Of a stretch of DNA of 64,000 nucleotides, positions 1 through 12,203 are shown piece by piece. The DNA is from Flaccisagitta enflata. Taxonomy: Eukaryota > Chaetognatha > Sagittoidea > Aphragmophora. The translations under genes and the position numbers were made by a program. Location: assembly GCA_965153355.1 (NCBI GenBank), contig OZ231126.1, forward strand, positions 77,500,001 to 77,564,000, written 5' to 3'. The notes below the pieces were generated by a model. It was given only the letters and a program-made list of their open reading frames with translations. It was not told where the DNA came from and did not search any database. How positions within the stretch are numbered: the first letter of the stretch is position 1; the number at the start of each line of letters is the position of its first letter.

Positions 1-109
1 CATGGGCAATAAAGCATCCCTTTATTAGTCTATATTTCAAATATCACTCCCCTGGCTTCATTTATTTTTCTACAATGCTTGCCCCCGTTATCTCAAGTCT
101 AGACGAGAT

Positions 110-453
110 CTACTGTATTTCTTGCATTTATCGCCCCCCTCTAATTAGCACCCCCCCTTTTTCATGAAAGAATGAGTTAATGATGAGGGTGATTATTTCA
201 ATTTATTTGAAAAAAAAATTCAAAGAAGATTTATAGGATAATAGGTTTTTCAGCAAAAATTATATGAGAATAAGATGCAATACAACAAAACGTTCTCTTC
301 TTTTAGTAATTTTTTTAATTGAATTGTAAAATTCATAAAACATTTTTTTTCAGACATAAAGGAATAGAGGGCGCTGATTGCAGGGTAAAAATAGCAATGT
401 TTGATTTCAATATCAAAAGCGCCTGGGGTGCTAATTACAAGAAATATGGTATT
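110..453. mobile_element. Small MITE with CGCCCCCCTCTAATTA motif
   Basis: TACTGTATTTCTTGCATTTA near 112 is mirrored by CAAGAAATATGGTA at 439-452. The subterminal CGCCCCCCTCTAATTAGC recurs at 44634-44655. The body is about 340 bp without genes. Confidence 0.45.
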
Positions 454-773
454 TGCCATAATTTGGATAAAAGTTGAAGTTCAAAGTTCTTCGACTTTTT
501 TAGACCTGCGGAGAAATTTAGTTTTCTTTTTTAGGTTTGAGTCTTTTGAAGAAGTTGATAAGCATCCCCGGGCAAAACGGGCTCTTGCATGAAATCAATA
601 GCTAAAAAAGAGCTGACTTTTTTCTTTCAGATGGCGCTAGGCAAAATCTGTGCGATCAATAGTTTTTGTATCATATATTTTTTATTTATTTTCTAATTTT
701 TTGAATTTTTTTTATTTCTTTTTAAAGAAAAATATTTTTCATTGATCCTGATTTTGAGCTCTGTGTAACAGAA

Positions 774-905
774 CAAAGCCGCATACACGGCTACCCCAGT
801 TGCATATAAGTGGGCAGGAGCAATGCTGGAGAAAGTCATTGGAGCATTTGAGCAGGAGCGGTAGGCTCCATAAGCTCAAAAATGCAAAAAAAGTAAAAAG
901 AAAGT
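774..905 (+). mobile_element. Helentron-like 5' fragment
   Basis: CAAAGCCGCATACACGGCTA and the conserved GTGGGCAGGAGCAATGCTGG and AAGCTCAAAAATGC blocks that also occur in the 7134-7982 copy. The 3' half is missing. Confidence 0.55.
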
Positions 906-997
906 CAGCACATCGATTAACTTTTAAGATGCTAGCTTTCAAATACTTTGCATTTTACCCCGCTTGCTTATGGTTTTTGATGATGAATAAGGGGTCT

Positions 998-1000
<3 letters not shown>

Positions 1001-1063
<63 letters not shown>

Positions 1064-1083
1064 TTCTCTTTCTCCCTCTCTCT
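1001..1083. repeat. (CT)n microsatellite
   Basis: Pure CT to 1055, then mixed with CTTT. Frames across it are Ser-Leu repeats, not genes. Confidence 0.9.
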
Positions 1084-1548
1084 TTCGTTTGCTCATTTTC
1101 TTCGTTTCTGTCTTTCTCTCAGCATTTACGACTTTTTTCCTACGGCGATTAGCCGTCTTTAGTGGTATTAGTGATAGGAGTCTTTACTGTATCTTGACGT
1201 TGGTTACGTAGGTCTTGACGTAGGTCTTTTAGATGTACATTGTATATTGCTCAGTATACACTGTTCATTGTCTAGTTCTTCTGATTTACACAATTTTTGA
1301 TCGATAGCATTAAAGATGTGGAAGCGGTTGAACGCTGCCAATTTGGAGGATGGGATAGCAACTAGTGCTTGATCTGTAAAACGGAAGCGGAAGCGATGGA
1401 AGTGGCATGAAAAGCGACCGCTTCAACATCCCTCTAAAGATATAGCATACTTGCTGACTGAATGACGTGTTCATGCCACCGACTTTTTGGTTCATGTCTT
1501 TCGCTAGATCGCTTTGTCCCAATGGAGCTCTATGAAGCATGAAGGAAA

Positions 1549-1693
1549 ACGAGGCTAAGTAGGCCGATAAGGCGAAAAGGTGCGACGCGTGGGTCGTCGA
1601 ACGAATGCGTTACCCGAACAACGGACCAACTGACCGACCGACCAACGGACCGACGGACACAGCCAGTTATTGAGATGCTTTGTCGCACCTAAA
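1549..1693 (+). mobile_element. Helentron-like element, short subfamily
   Basis: A 145-bp copy: GAGGCTAAGTAGGCCGATAA start, 5' motif AGGTGCGACGCG, ACCGACCGACCAACGG core, and 3' hairpin with GTCGCACCT then AAAAA. It is closely related to the inverted copy at 16031-16157. Confidence 0.7.
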
Positions 1694-3190
1694 AACGCAT
1701 AAATGAATAAATGGCACGGGCGGGGACAAGCAAAACCTGAGTGAATTTACTTTTGGGAATGTTGCTTTCCCTACGATTTTCCCGGTTAATACTAATTACT
1801 CCAGTCATTTTCATCATCAGTATAGCGGCCCTAACCTATCAACAAGCGCCATCTCGACGATGAAAAGCCGAGAAATTATTTCCGAGGGAAAAAGAAAACA
1901 ATTTTTAACCCCAAAGCGGATCAATTCTTTTTATGTGTTGAACCGTGACCCCAATGAGCATCCATGCCCGCGCCATTTTTCTGTTGCTATTTTGTTTAGC
2001 CTCGACCGTGTATGATTTTTAGCCTCATTTTGGCTCCGCTAGGGGGCGCCTCTAGTCATGTTTGTAATCTCTGACAAATGCCCGTCTTATTGCTTACTTT
2101 TGGAAATGTTTTGTTTATATTCAGTCTTCTCTCTGCCCTGCTGATGACATCATCTCATGATTTTCCTCCTGTTTTGTGCCATTTTTATGCCCAGATCTGT
2201 GGAGATGTATACTGCCCAAAAGGGGCCTAAGATAAAGCATATAAGAACTGCTTAAACAAGTGGATCATTTATACCCTGAGGGGTAGAGACTACAGAGACA
2301 TATCAGCTTTCGCCTTGGTGGATATATTTTGTGGGTTATCCATCCATCCATCGCCTTTTGTGGTCATCAGTGCATGCCTTGGCCCAGAGGCCTTCTTGGA
2401 GATCTTCTGTGTTCCTGGATACGGGGTGAGTCTTGCATTTCTCCATTGACCCGATGCCCCTGCCCTTTTTGGGTTGTTTTGTCGTTTCTACACCTGGTGC
2501 ATCGGCCGGGAAAAAAGTCAATCTGCACTTTTTCGCGCGTATCTAGGCCATAAATCCCGCAACCGTTTCAAGGAACGCCATTCTTAAGTCAATCTGTCTT
2601 TAAGTGATCGACCATTCAAGTGCCAGTTTTGTGTTGAGAGCAGCCGTAGTCGTGGGGCCAGCGCAAGCTGAGCAAAGGAGCCTCTGTCGGGATCAGGTCC
2701 GGGAAGCAACCCCAAAACCCGCTCTAAGATTATGACGCATAGGGGCGGTTCAAACCTCTAGGAAGCAAGACACAAAGGTGTCAGGTACCGCCCACCGAGA
2801 CGTAGGCTCATCACGGAAAAGGCACATTTATCGTCGTTTGTTTTCAAGTTTCCATATTCAAGTCAGGTATCAGATTACACTTGAGAAAGAAAAAGTCGAT
2901 TCTCTGAGTTCATAAAAAGGCGAGAGCATCCATTTTACTCCACATCTGAGCACAGGGCAGTGAGTCGTCATCATCATTTCATCTGTAATCATCCTACATC
3001 ATCCTTTCCAATCATCTGTTATCATCTATTCTTATCATCTTCGATCATCCTTTTCTCCACTTTATCCTGATCATCATTGGCATCAGCCTCAGCTTATCTC
3101 GCGTTAAAGTCAATTCAACACTGTAATTGTGTACAGTACACTTCAGAATAGTGTATATTTTCCATTTTTAACTCTGAGTATTTTACCTAT
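1694..3190. other. Unassigned non-coding stretch
   Basis: No gene recognised. The 34 bp at 2459-2492 (containing GGGTTGTTTTGTCGTTTCTA) recur exactly at 6832-6865. 2970-3070 is rich in ATCATC. Confidence 0.4.
2640..2815 (+). other. GC-rich structured segment, unassigned
   Basis: Higher GC than its surroundings, with several short self-complementary parts. CAGGTCCGGGAAGCAACC resembles the conserved loop of SRP RNA, and CGGTTCAAACCTC resembles a Pol III B box. The order and spacing of a full SRP RNA are not present, so no RNA is called. Confidence 0.2.
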
Positions 3191-3195
3191 GCTTA

Positions 3196-3209
3196 TATTG
3201 GGTCGCAAC
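3196..3209 (+). repeat. Candidate 5' LTR end, inverted to 4541-4555
   Basis: ATATTGGGTCGCAACA here and TGTAGCGACCCAATA at 4541-4555 are inverted repeats flanking the Gag ORF. LTRs start TG and end CA with short inverted repeats, which this fits. No tRNA primer site starting TGG follows directly, so the call is tentative. Confidence 0.35.
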
Positions 3210-3381
3210 AGCGAAGTAGTTTTTCCGTTCCTTTCTACTATTCGTGTTCGTCGACAGCGCTAATTGCAGTTGGGTCCCAAAAATCTATAGGTGAAATCAA
3301 AAAATAAAGTTTCAAAATCGAAAATTTTTACGCCAAAATATATTGATCGAGTGACAGGTCATTTTTTTTCTTCATCTCAAG

Positions 3382-4343
3382 ATGCCGGACAGTTTAGCAG
3401 ACATCTTAGCCCGACTGACAGTTTTGACAGATGCACAGGCGGCGGCGCCACCGGCGCCAACGACGCCACCAAGGCCAGTGGTAAGAATCATCAACTGCAA
3501 GACCTTTTGTATCGGTCAAGTGTGGGAGACGTTTAGAGACTATTTCAGAGAGAACGTCAGAGCAGCTCACGGACTGACTCATGGGGACGATGACGCTGAC
3601 GAACTTGACGAGGCCTGTTGCAATTTCATTGGCAGCAAACTTGAGCCAGGAGCAACAATGTCCGCTTACCAGAGTTTGAGCGACGACATCAAGAATGACT
3701 GGGAGGATCTTGAAGAAGCGTTAGCAAAGCTTTTCGTAAATGAGGAGCAAAAGAGAATCTTTCTTTCCAACATCGGAAGTTTCAAAAGAGGAAATCAAAC
3801 GCTCATCGCCTACAAAAACGAATTGGAGCGCCGCGTCAACCGCTACCAGCCCGATCTAAAAAGCGTCAATGTTGAATATCAACGTCAACTTGTAGAGCGC
3901 TTCATCGAAGGAATGGATAGTGTAAAACTACAAAAGAAGCTTCGACGCCACTGCAAACGCGATAGAATGAACATCGACGAAGCCTTCCAATTTGCGGTCG
4001 ACTTTGAAGCGTCGGAATTTGAGGAAAAAGGAAGAGACTTAACCGCCAATGGAGATGCTCATCTGGCCGCCGCATCCGCCTTCACGCCGCCGACTGCCGC
4101 GTCGTCATCATTCGGACACTACGACATCAACCCTGAAATTGAAGCCAATCGTCGCGACATCGAAGAATTACAAATCGGCCAAGCAGTAATCGACGATCGA
4201 ATCACTGAGCTTCAAAGCGACATGAGAGCAGGATTTCAGCGTCTCGAATCTCTAATCATCGCCAAGGCCAATGCCAACTCCGACTCGAACACGTCCTTAG
4301 TGGATGCAACCGCGGCAGTACATCGACAGTCGTATGCAACCTC

Positions 4344-4392
<49 letters not shown>

Positions 4393-4416
4393 AATTCCAC
4401 TACTGTGGTTCTGTAA
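3382..4416 (+). CDS. Gag-like ORF of an LTR retrotransposon, no pol
   Basis: The ORF has 344 codons, of which about 320 look like Gag. Residues of about 90-215 have the retrotransposon capsid pattern: DWEDLEEALAKLF, then GNQTLIAYKNELERRV, then ERFIEGMDSVKLQKKLRR. This is the layout of Ty3/gypsy-type Gag. A coiled-coil-like segment follows (residues 250-290). The last 30 residues are the translation of a (CT)n tract, so the natural C-terminus is probably lost. No protease, reverse transcriptase or integrase follows. GCGACCCAATA at 4545 is the exact inverse of TATTGGGTCGC at 3198, as expected for the start and end of an LTR, but no second LTR copy was found. It could be a relic or a retained host gene. 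Confidence 0.7.
4346..4389. repeat. (CT)n microsatellite inside the Gag-like ORF
   Basis: About 22 CT units replace the expected Gag C-terminus. The frame stays open through it. Confidence 0.9.
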
Positions 4417-4559
4417 ATAGAAAGTGACCGTTTATAAATCACGTTTAAGTTAAATGTCAACATCATATGTTTGAAGATCTAAAAAAAATATATGGGACCC
4501 ATTCGGTAGTTCGACTAACTCGAAAGTAAGGGCGGAAATGTAGCGACCCAATAGAGGTA

Positions 4560-7130
4560 TATTCGGTAGAAATGTAAATATTCACTTCCAGTATGAACGA
4601 GCACAATCCAGTTTTTATCATCGTTCAATCGGCATTAGTGCCGAGATAAGCGGGATTTTACGCGCACATCTGAGAAAATGGGCAGAAAGTTAAGCAATAA
4701 GTTTATGGCACAAAACAACTTATTTGAGGCCACACTATCCAAATATGATCAAATTTTATACAGCGTCATTCGGCAGTAGTGCCAAAATTGAAGTCGAATT
4801 GTCTAGACACGCGCCTATGAAAGTTGGAAAAGATCTGAGAGAAAAAATTTGCATGACAAATTCATGAAGGAAGTGGACTTTGACCTGTACCACTTCCATC
4901 GTAATTAAAGAGTCATCATTATCCGACAGCGTTCTTGTTCAAAGATTACCACAATACGATTATACACGTCATGCTGTAGTGTTGTCAACGTCGGTTCCAC
5001 GGAAACGAAAAGAAACGACATATCTCGAAACATCGCTTTTGTCGTCAACAATAACTTCTTACGTCCACATCACGGAAAAGAATTTAAAGACGCGAGGACG
5101 CATCTTTGATGGAAAGGGGAGGAAAAGCATCAGTCACAATTTCTTTACCCCCACACACATCACATTAAGGTACGGCACACAGTGACGTCAAATGTCAGCA
5201 CGTCAACGCATGTTGTTGAAAAATATGAGTCCATTTGTTTGTCATGGCGGTCGGATAGTAGCGCAGTTCTCACCTGTCAGGGTTACTGACTTTAGCCAAA
5301 AAAAAAAAATTATTAGAGGAAAATATAAACTGAGATATCTTTTTGATCCGGATCAAATTTGAAACAAATTCAAAGATTAGAAATTTGCTTTAATGATAAA
5401 TTGGCTATTGTCAGCGGTTGAACGGGGGTGAACAGCCAGGGGCCGACCGCCGACAAAACAGTTCTGAGAGTCAAATGCAACCCACAAATAACCAGGAAAA
5501 AGGGTTGACCATTTGTCCATCACTCAAATGAGAACCAGTGGCGAAAAGGTTTCATCTTTCATACGTGGCCCTCATCCATACGACAATCTCCCGGTTGCAA
5601 AGTGCCTTCTTCTATCCCCGGGCAATTTGAGGATCGCGCACGGATCTCTAGATCTAGGGCCGATGCCCTCTTCCTATGTTCATCTGCGTCCGATCTTAAA
5701 GCGGTGTATTTCTCCGTTCATCTACGACTATGCTTCTCGACGCGACGACGTCACGTGACACGGCGTACGAGTTACGACAGCACCCAGGCTTCTGTCTCGA
5801 CGGAGGAAAAGCGAAGACAGCCGCATTTCAGTCCATTCACAAAAACAATTTGCACACGCGGATTTCCATCAATGCCGACATCCCTTGGCAATGACATGTA
5901 AGAAAAAGTTTGTTTCAAGACATCAAGGTCCATAAGTCCTAACCTATCTCTAGCTCTAACTCTCACTGTTTAGCACACGACTAAATTGTTAAACTAACTG
6001 ACCAGTGAATGTTTGGTTCATGAAGCGAAATGAGTAGAAGTCTTTAATAATTATTTACACCCACTTTTACATTGCATCCACCTTAAGATATAAGACCATC
6101 AGCAAGGATTGGTGCCCACCAGTCAGGGGAGCTGATTCGTCAGTAGTTGAATTGGGGGGCCAGACCTAGGTGGTCTTCTACCAGCATTTGCATTTCACCC
6201 ACCCACTTTGAGTTTAAGAATAAGATCAGATTTGAATTCGGCACATGTTTAGCGGCTGTTTGTCCGAATGCTCAGAATGGAATGAGACCAGTTTCAGTTT
6301 GATACATTGATATGCAGAGAAAACATTTATTTAACTACTTGAGTGAATTAAGGTGACAAGACTAACACTTGAACGAATTTGACATGAAGGTATGGGAATT
6401 AATCCCATCAGAAGGTGAGTTATCGACGAGTCTTATCTTTGACTGCGCAGTCATCTCTCTATTTCATTTCGACGAATGATTGAATCAATACTACCACTAA
6501 CTAACGCGACGACGGATGTCATGGCGCGCCATACTCGGCGCCAACTTCCTTTCTATCGTTAATAAATCACACAGACAGGCCTTCATTTCAAGAATAGTGC
6601 ATTTTAAAAAGACCCGCGTGGCAGGCGTTCAAGTGGAGTTCAGTTGCCTTGCCACGCTCATGCAGAAGATTAAGTTTGGGTTTTGACCCTTATACCATTC
6701 CATTCCATTCTCATGCGACAACGCCGCAAAGTAGGGGATTCCATTCGACGTCATTTAAATCCCAAATGCCACGCCTCGACTTTGGCTCTTGAACATTCAT
6801 GGGACTCACACTTTATATCATTCCATCCAATCCTGCCCTTTTTGGGTTGTTTTGTCGTTTCTACATTATGTTTTATCCAACAACAAAAAAAATCCTAAGC
6901 TTTTGGCGTCGAATCTCACCTATTCTGTAAACGATTTTAGAAACACATTCTTCTATACAACATGTATCAAAAAACGCGATATGTTTACTTCGTGCGGTAG
7001 ATGAGAGTCTAACTGAATCTCCAGGGAGATTTTTGTTTACAATCACACGTACCAACGAACGACATGCTATCATTCCTTCCGTATTACGCGGGAAGATCGC
7101 TATTACACGCTTTTGACTGAGTAGCAACGG
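4560..7130. other. Unassigned stretch after the Gag-like ORF
   Basis: Possible LTR sequence begins at 4541. Open frames are short and lack family motifs. 6885-6985 is a diverged relative of 26600-26690 (CCTAAGCTTTTGGC). Confidence 0.4.
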
Positions 7131-7133
7131 GTT

Positions 7134-7982
7134 TTTAGACGCGTGCTACGCGACTCTACACCCCGCTATGTTGGTCCGTTGGTCGGTCAGTCGGTCGGTT
7201 GGTTGGTCCGTTGGTCCATCCCCTTTTTGGGCAGCGGCCCCGAAGGGCCGATGACCTATGCTTTCACACATGGGGAAATTTCTCCTTCTTCTTCTCCAGT
7301 GTACCCCCCTCGAGGCCCAAATCCTAGCGTTGAGGCTCAAATCCCAGCCTTGAGGCTCAAATCCCAGCCTTGAGGCTCAAATCCTAGCCCGGAGGCTCAA
7401 ATCCCAGCCAGGAGGCTCAAATCCCAGCCTTGAGGATCAAGTCCCAGCCTGGATGCTCAAATCCAAGCCTAAAGGCTTTCATCCCAGCCTCGCGGCTCAA
7501 ATCCCAGCCTCAAGGCTCAAATCCCAGCCTCAAGGCTCAAATCCAAGCCTTGAGGCTCAAATCCCAGCCTCGAGGCTCAAATCCCAGCCTTGAGGCTCAA
7601 ATCCTAGTGCGGAGGCCCAAATCCTAGTCTGGAGGGTCAAATCCCAGCCTCGAGGCTCAAACCCCAGTCTTAAGGCTCAAATCCCAGCCTCAAGGTCCCG
7701 ATGCTGGCCTCCAGGCCCTAATCCCAGCCTTAAGGCTCAAATAAAAGCAGCATAGGTCATCCGCCCCTTTGGGGCCGCTGCCCCTCTAAAAACCTCACAC
7801 CCACATACACTCACTTAGGGGCCACGGGTACCGCTGACCATCTAACGCTTTTGCGACTATTACTTTTTTGGCGTTTTTGAGCTTTTTGAGCATACGGCTC
7901 CTGCCCAGATGCCCTGGTGACCTTCTCCAGCACTGCTCCTGCCCACTCGCACGCAACTAGGGTAGCCGTGTATCCGGCCTTG
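7134..7982 (-). mobile_element. Helentron-like element, full-length composite copy
   Basis: Read on the minus strand it starts CAAGGCCGGATACACGGC and has the 5' motif AGTTGCGTGCGAGTGGGC. It runs through a block containing CGCAAAAGCGTTAGATGG and the GGCAGCGGCCCC box. A GAGGCTGGGATTTGAGC minisatellite of about 20-bp period follows (7310-7735), then a GGTCCGTTGGTC minisatellite, and the copy ends in a hairpin of AGTCGCG and CGCGTCT followed by AAAAA. It probably contains a nested family-C element (7222-7862). It abuts the left end of a palindrome. Confidence 0.75.
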
Positions 7983-10665
7983 TTTTATTTTGATGTAACT
8001 AATGTATTCTAAAAATTTCAGGACCATAGATGTTCTTGAACATTCATCATATTGCACTTGAAAAATGGTTCATTATTAAGGGGGCCAAAATTTCAAAATC
8101 ACTTTTCCTCAATACTGATGCCAGATTCAAATTCCTTGTAAAAAATTATGTCTGATATTATATTTTCTTTTTTCAAAAATTTTTTTTTAAGCTAAAAAAC
8201 GCCAAAAACCTCTGAAAAGGCCTTGTTTTTTAAAAACCCTTACGACGTACTGAAAATTACCATAGAATTTGCTACCTGGGCTAGATAAGTCATGAAATTT
8301 AAAAAATGAAATTTAATGACAATTTTTGTTTTTCTGGTTTCAATTAAACTGTCAACAGCCATATTTTGCATGAATTGACTTTCATATGCCAGTTTTAAAC
8401 CCTAATCCTTTATTTTACAGCTGAAAAAATATGTGAAATACAATAGAAGACTTGTTTTGTCAATATACTATGGCTCATTGAAATTTTTAAATTTGCATAG
8501 AAAATCAAAATATCAAAAAAACGAGAACATAGCACGATTCTGAAAACATAAACTGAGGGCACTATGTTCTTATTTTAATGATATTTGGATATTTTTTTAT
8601 GCAAATTTAAAATTTTCAGTGAGCAGTTACTGAAATAATTGTCGCTATTTTTTAGGTTTACACATTTAAGTACAATGAAATAAACACAAGCATTGACCTG
8701 AGCAAAAATAGTAAAGTGAATGGTAACTTAGTCCTTTGGGTAAATTTCTCTTACTTTAATTTCAGTGCGTCTTATCTATTGAGGTTTTTTGTATTTTTTT
8801 TTTTCAGCTTAAAAAACAAAATTTTGAAAAAAAAGTATAGTATCTGACATAATTTCTAGGTGCGCCATAGCACCTCAATAACTAGCTCTGTCTGTCGGTT
8901 GGTTGGTTGGTTGGTCGGTCGGTCGGTCGGTCACGCTTGAGTTCAAAATCTCTAAAAGAAGCAAAAATCACTGGAAATGATTCAGAAATATGATATGATG
9001 ATTTTTCTGGGCGCCATAGCACCTCTTTAAGAGGCTCTGTCCGTCTGTCTGTCCGTCTGTCCGTCCGTCCGTCAGTCATGCTTGAATGAAAAATCGCTAA
9101 AAATGTTTGAAATCAATTGAAAGCTCATTTCGTTCATCATTGATAGGGGACGAGCTATAACTTAAGAATTATAAGGCTGGAATTGCATCTCCGTTTGAAA
9201 AAAAACTCGCCCCCTGAAGTGTCTAGGGTCACGACAGACGTAAATCACCACCAATCTAGATGTTCTTAGTTTTGTTTGACGGAGATTCGATTTCTTACGC
9301 GGCTTTCTCTCAGTAAGCCAAAAATTTCTAACTTCTAAGGGGCCCCTAAGGGCCCCCAGAAAAGCCCCTAAAGAGATTTTTTTTGTAAAAATAAGTGGGG
9401 TTCAATAGATTGGAAATGACCTAATTTGCCTAGATCCATAATCTTAAAATTTGACTTTTTCAAAAAGACTTTGAAATTTTTTTTGTCGTGACTTGGGGCT
9501 TTGGAGAAAAAAATCATCAAATTGTTTTTTGAAAAATGGTCTTCAAAAGTAGGGTGCAATCGATGGGAAATGACCTAATTCGCCTAGATCCAATACCCTG
9601 AAAAATACTTTTTTTTTCAAAAATCCTAGAAAATTTTAGATTATTTTTACTTAAGGCCTCTAAAAATTTTCACAAAATATTTTTTTGAAAAATGGTCTTC
9701 AAAAGTAGGGTGCAATCGATAGGAAATGACCTAATTCGCCTAGATCCAATACCCTGAAAAATACTTTTTTTTCAAAAATCCTAGAAAATTTTAGATTATT
9801 TTTACTTAAGGCCTCTAAAAATTTTCACAAAATATTTTTTTGAAAAATGGTCTTCAAAAGTGGGGTACAATCGATAGGAAATAACTTAATTTGCCTAGTT
9901 CCAATACCCTGAAAAATATTTTTTTTCAAAAATTTGAAATTTGTATTGGGGGCAAGTTCAGTGAGAGAATGGAGAAAAACACTGTCGGTTTTTCTTTTTT
10001 CTCGTCATATATAAAAACGGCTGTAATTTCTAAAATATTGATGCGATTGCCTTGAAATTTTGAATACAAGCTCACGTCATGCTTCTCGACGTTTGAGCCA
10101 GAAATAATGATTGTGAACTGTCGTGTAGTTGCATGCACTTCTTTGCCTATCATTGATGATACTCGTCATTTCATCCACTAAAGTAATCAGCGGCGGTTAG
10201 GTCCGATAGAGCTGGTGATAGGTCGCATAGGTCTAGTAGAGCTCAGGATAGGTCTGATAGTGCTCAGGAGAGGTCTGATAGAGCTCAGGATAGGTCTGAT
10301 AGAGTTAGGGATAGGTCTGATAGAGCTGGTGATAGGTCAGGTCTGATAGAGCTCAAGATAGGTCTGACAGAGCTAGGGATAGGTCTGACAGAGCTAGGGA
10401 TAGGTCTGATAGAGCTAGAGATAGGTCTTATGGAGCTAAGGATAGGTCTAAGAATTAATAACGCCTGGCGCACCTGCGTCTTGACCCGTGTATCCGGCCT
10501 TGTTTACAAGGAATTTGAATCTGGCATCAGATTTGAGGAAAAATGATTTGGAAATTTTGTCCCCCATAAGGATGAACCATTTTTCAGGTGCAATATGATG
10601 AATGTTTAAGAATGTCTATGGTCCAGAATTTTTCAGAATACATTAGTTATATCACATCCGCCTCA
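7983..10665. mobile_element. Palindrome of about 1 kb split by a helentron-like insertion
   Basis: TTTGATGTAACTAATGTATT at 7989 is mirrored near 10660. With 8856-10502 removed, the arms of about 520 bp meet near 8555 (GAACATAGCACG and CACTATGTTC). The central 140 bp recur at 27637-27777. Confidence 0.75.
8856..10502 (-). mobile_element. Helentron-like element inserted in a palindrome, exact ends
   Basis: Minus-strand reading: it starts CAAGGCCGGATACACGGG, with the 5' motif CAGGTGCGCCAGG at 10462-10475, and ends in the hairpin AGGTGCTATGGCGCACCT followed by AG, i.e. CTAG-3'. The interior has a 22-bp GATAGGTCTGATAGAGCT array (10200-10450) and a roughly 160-bp array (9370-9945). The uninterrupted other arm of the host palindrome (near 8140) has six T where this element sits between three and three, so it entered a T run without deletion. 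Confidence 0.85.
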
Positions 10666-11218
10666 TTTCCTGATGTCTACCATCAATTTGTGACTTCGCC
10701 TAGCAACTCCAAAAGAGGCATAGTCCGTCTGCGTGTCTGTGGGTCCGTACGCCCATGATGTGGGACTGACACACACACACACACACACACTCTTGAAAAA
10801 AACAAGTGCAAGTACTGAAGGAGCCACTCACTACTCTCACCAACACAAATAGCAACGTCTGCATTGACACCGATTCAGTTTTCTAATAGGAAACTTTTAC
10901 AACATGTAAATTCCTCATACACTAAATTGAGCCTCTTAGAAGGAAAACTGGGGCTTGCATAGTTTTTTGGGGGGCTTAGCAATTTTTTTTGCGGGCTTCG
11001 CTTTTTTTTCTTTGCAACTAGGTCACTAGAACCTAAGGTCTGACTCTAAAAGTAACAACGGACCATATAGGAATTCTTTGAAACAGTTTTTAGATAGTCA
11101 TGGTAACTCAATGAGGCGGGCTTGATGGGGCTGAAGCGATAAAATTTGGGGCTGGTCTTGGCGATAGTTATATTACGATTCATACAGTGTCGCGACACTG
11201 TACTCTTAGGAGTCAATA

Positions 11219-11496
11219 CCATCATCTATACCACGGCGTGGTATCTAATTACCACGCCGTGGTAATGAAATACCACACCGGAATTACCACACTGCGTGGT
11301 ATTGAATACCTTCTCCGTGTGGTAATTGTGGTAAACGAGTTATGAAAAGGGCCAATGCCAACTGTGTGGAAATTGTGGCATTTTTGGTATTTGTGGTAAA
11401 CAACAGGGATATAGTTTATTAGCGGTTATCTTAAACAACAACAACATCAACAGCAACAACAACAACCGCAACAACAACTACCGAAACAACAACCGC

Positions 11497-11537
<41 letters not shown>

Positions 11538-11622
11538 CGACTATGCCAAACAACAGTGTGGTATTGTGGCGATGTAAAATAGTAGTTTTGTGGTTTCCAT
11601 TGCATTTGCTTACACAAGAGAG

Positions 11623-11654
<32 letters not shown>

Positions 11655-11830
11655 ATGACCTGTGGTAAACCACATTTGGAATATGTTAGACCACACAACT
11701 TCCGTGGTATTACCACGTGAGATCCGCTGTATTACCACACAAGGTCTGTGGTATTACCACATAAGGTCCGTGTTATTACCACATAAGATCTGCGGTATTA
11801 CCACACAATGTCTGTGGTATTTGTGGTATG
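11219..11830. repeat. Cluster of GTGGTA/TACCAC palindromes
   Basis: More than a dozen short palindromes such as GTGGTATTACCAC and TACCACGCCGTGGTA. At the right they are in about 23-bp units (AAGGTCTGTGGTATTACCAC, 11700-11815). The centre has (AAC)n at 11498-11537 opposed by (TTG)n at 11621-11655. A further pair lies at 12403-12443. Confidence 0.7.
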
Positions 11831-12105
11831 ATTCATAAAATGAGAGTAATACTGGCTTCATTCATAACCAATCAATGCAGTAACGTGTGTTGATTACTTA
11901 GACATCATTTTCCTGCGTATAGTATCAGTTGCACCTACAGTACCATAGGAGCAATGAGAACCTCAGATGGAGGGTCATTTCCTGCTTCACTATTCTAATG
12001 AAGTAGCTTTAATTATGTTTTTTCTGGAAGCTGATGAGCAAGAGCTTTGAGTGAATATAGTTTTATTCCTCTAGCTCTAACTGTTGACCAAAAAGAAAAA
12101 AAGTG

Positions 12106-12203
12106 CAGCACCACTCGGGATTTGAACCTGTGACACTGAACAGGGAGAAATTAACTTACTCAAGTTCATCACTCTATCAGCAGAGCTATCGCGCCACATG
12201 CAA
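12106..12203 (-). ncRNA. tRNA-like Pol III unit, probable SINE head
   Basis: On the minus strand GCGATAGCTCTGCTGATAGA resembles a tRNA D-arm/A box and CACAGGTTCAAATCCCGAG a T-arm/B box. A TTTTTTTC run follows about 15 nt later. The acceptor stem does not pair, and the distance between boxes is longer than in most tRNAs, so this is more likely a tRNA-derived SINE or pseudogene than a working tRNA. Confidence 0.45.

Noticed and set aside
4541-5200. Full 3' LTR with a matching 5' LTR
   Set aside because: Only the inverted terminal words match; no direct repeat of LTR length could be found.
12106-12203. Functional tRNA gene
   Set aside because: The acceptor stem does not pair and the anticodon arm cannot be placed; kept only as a tRNA-like unit.
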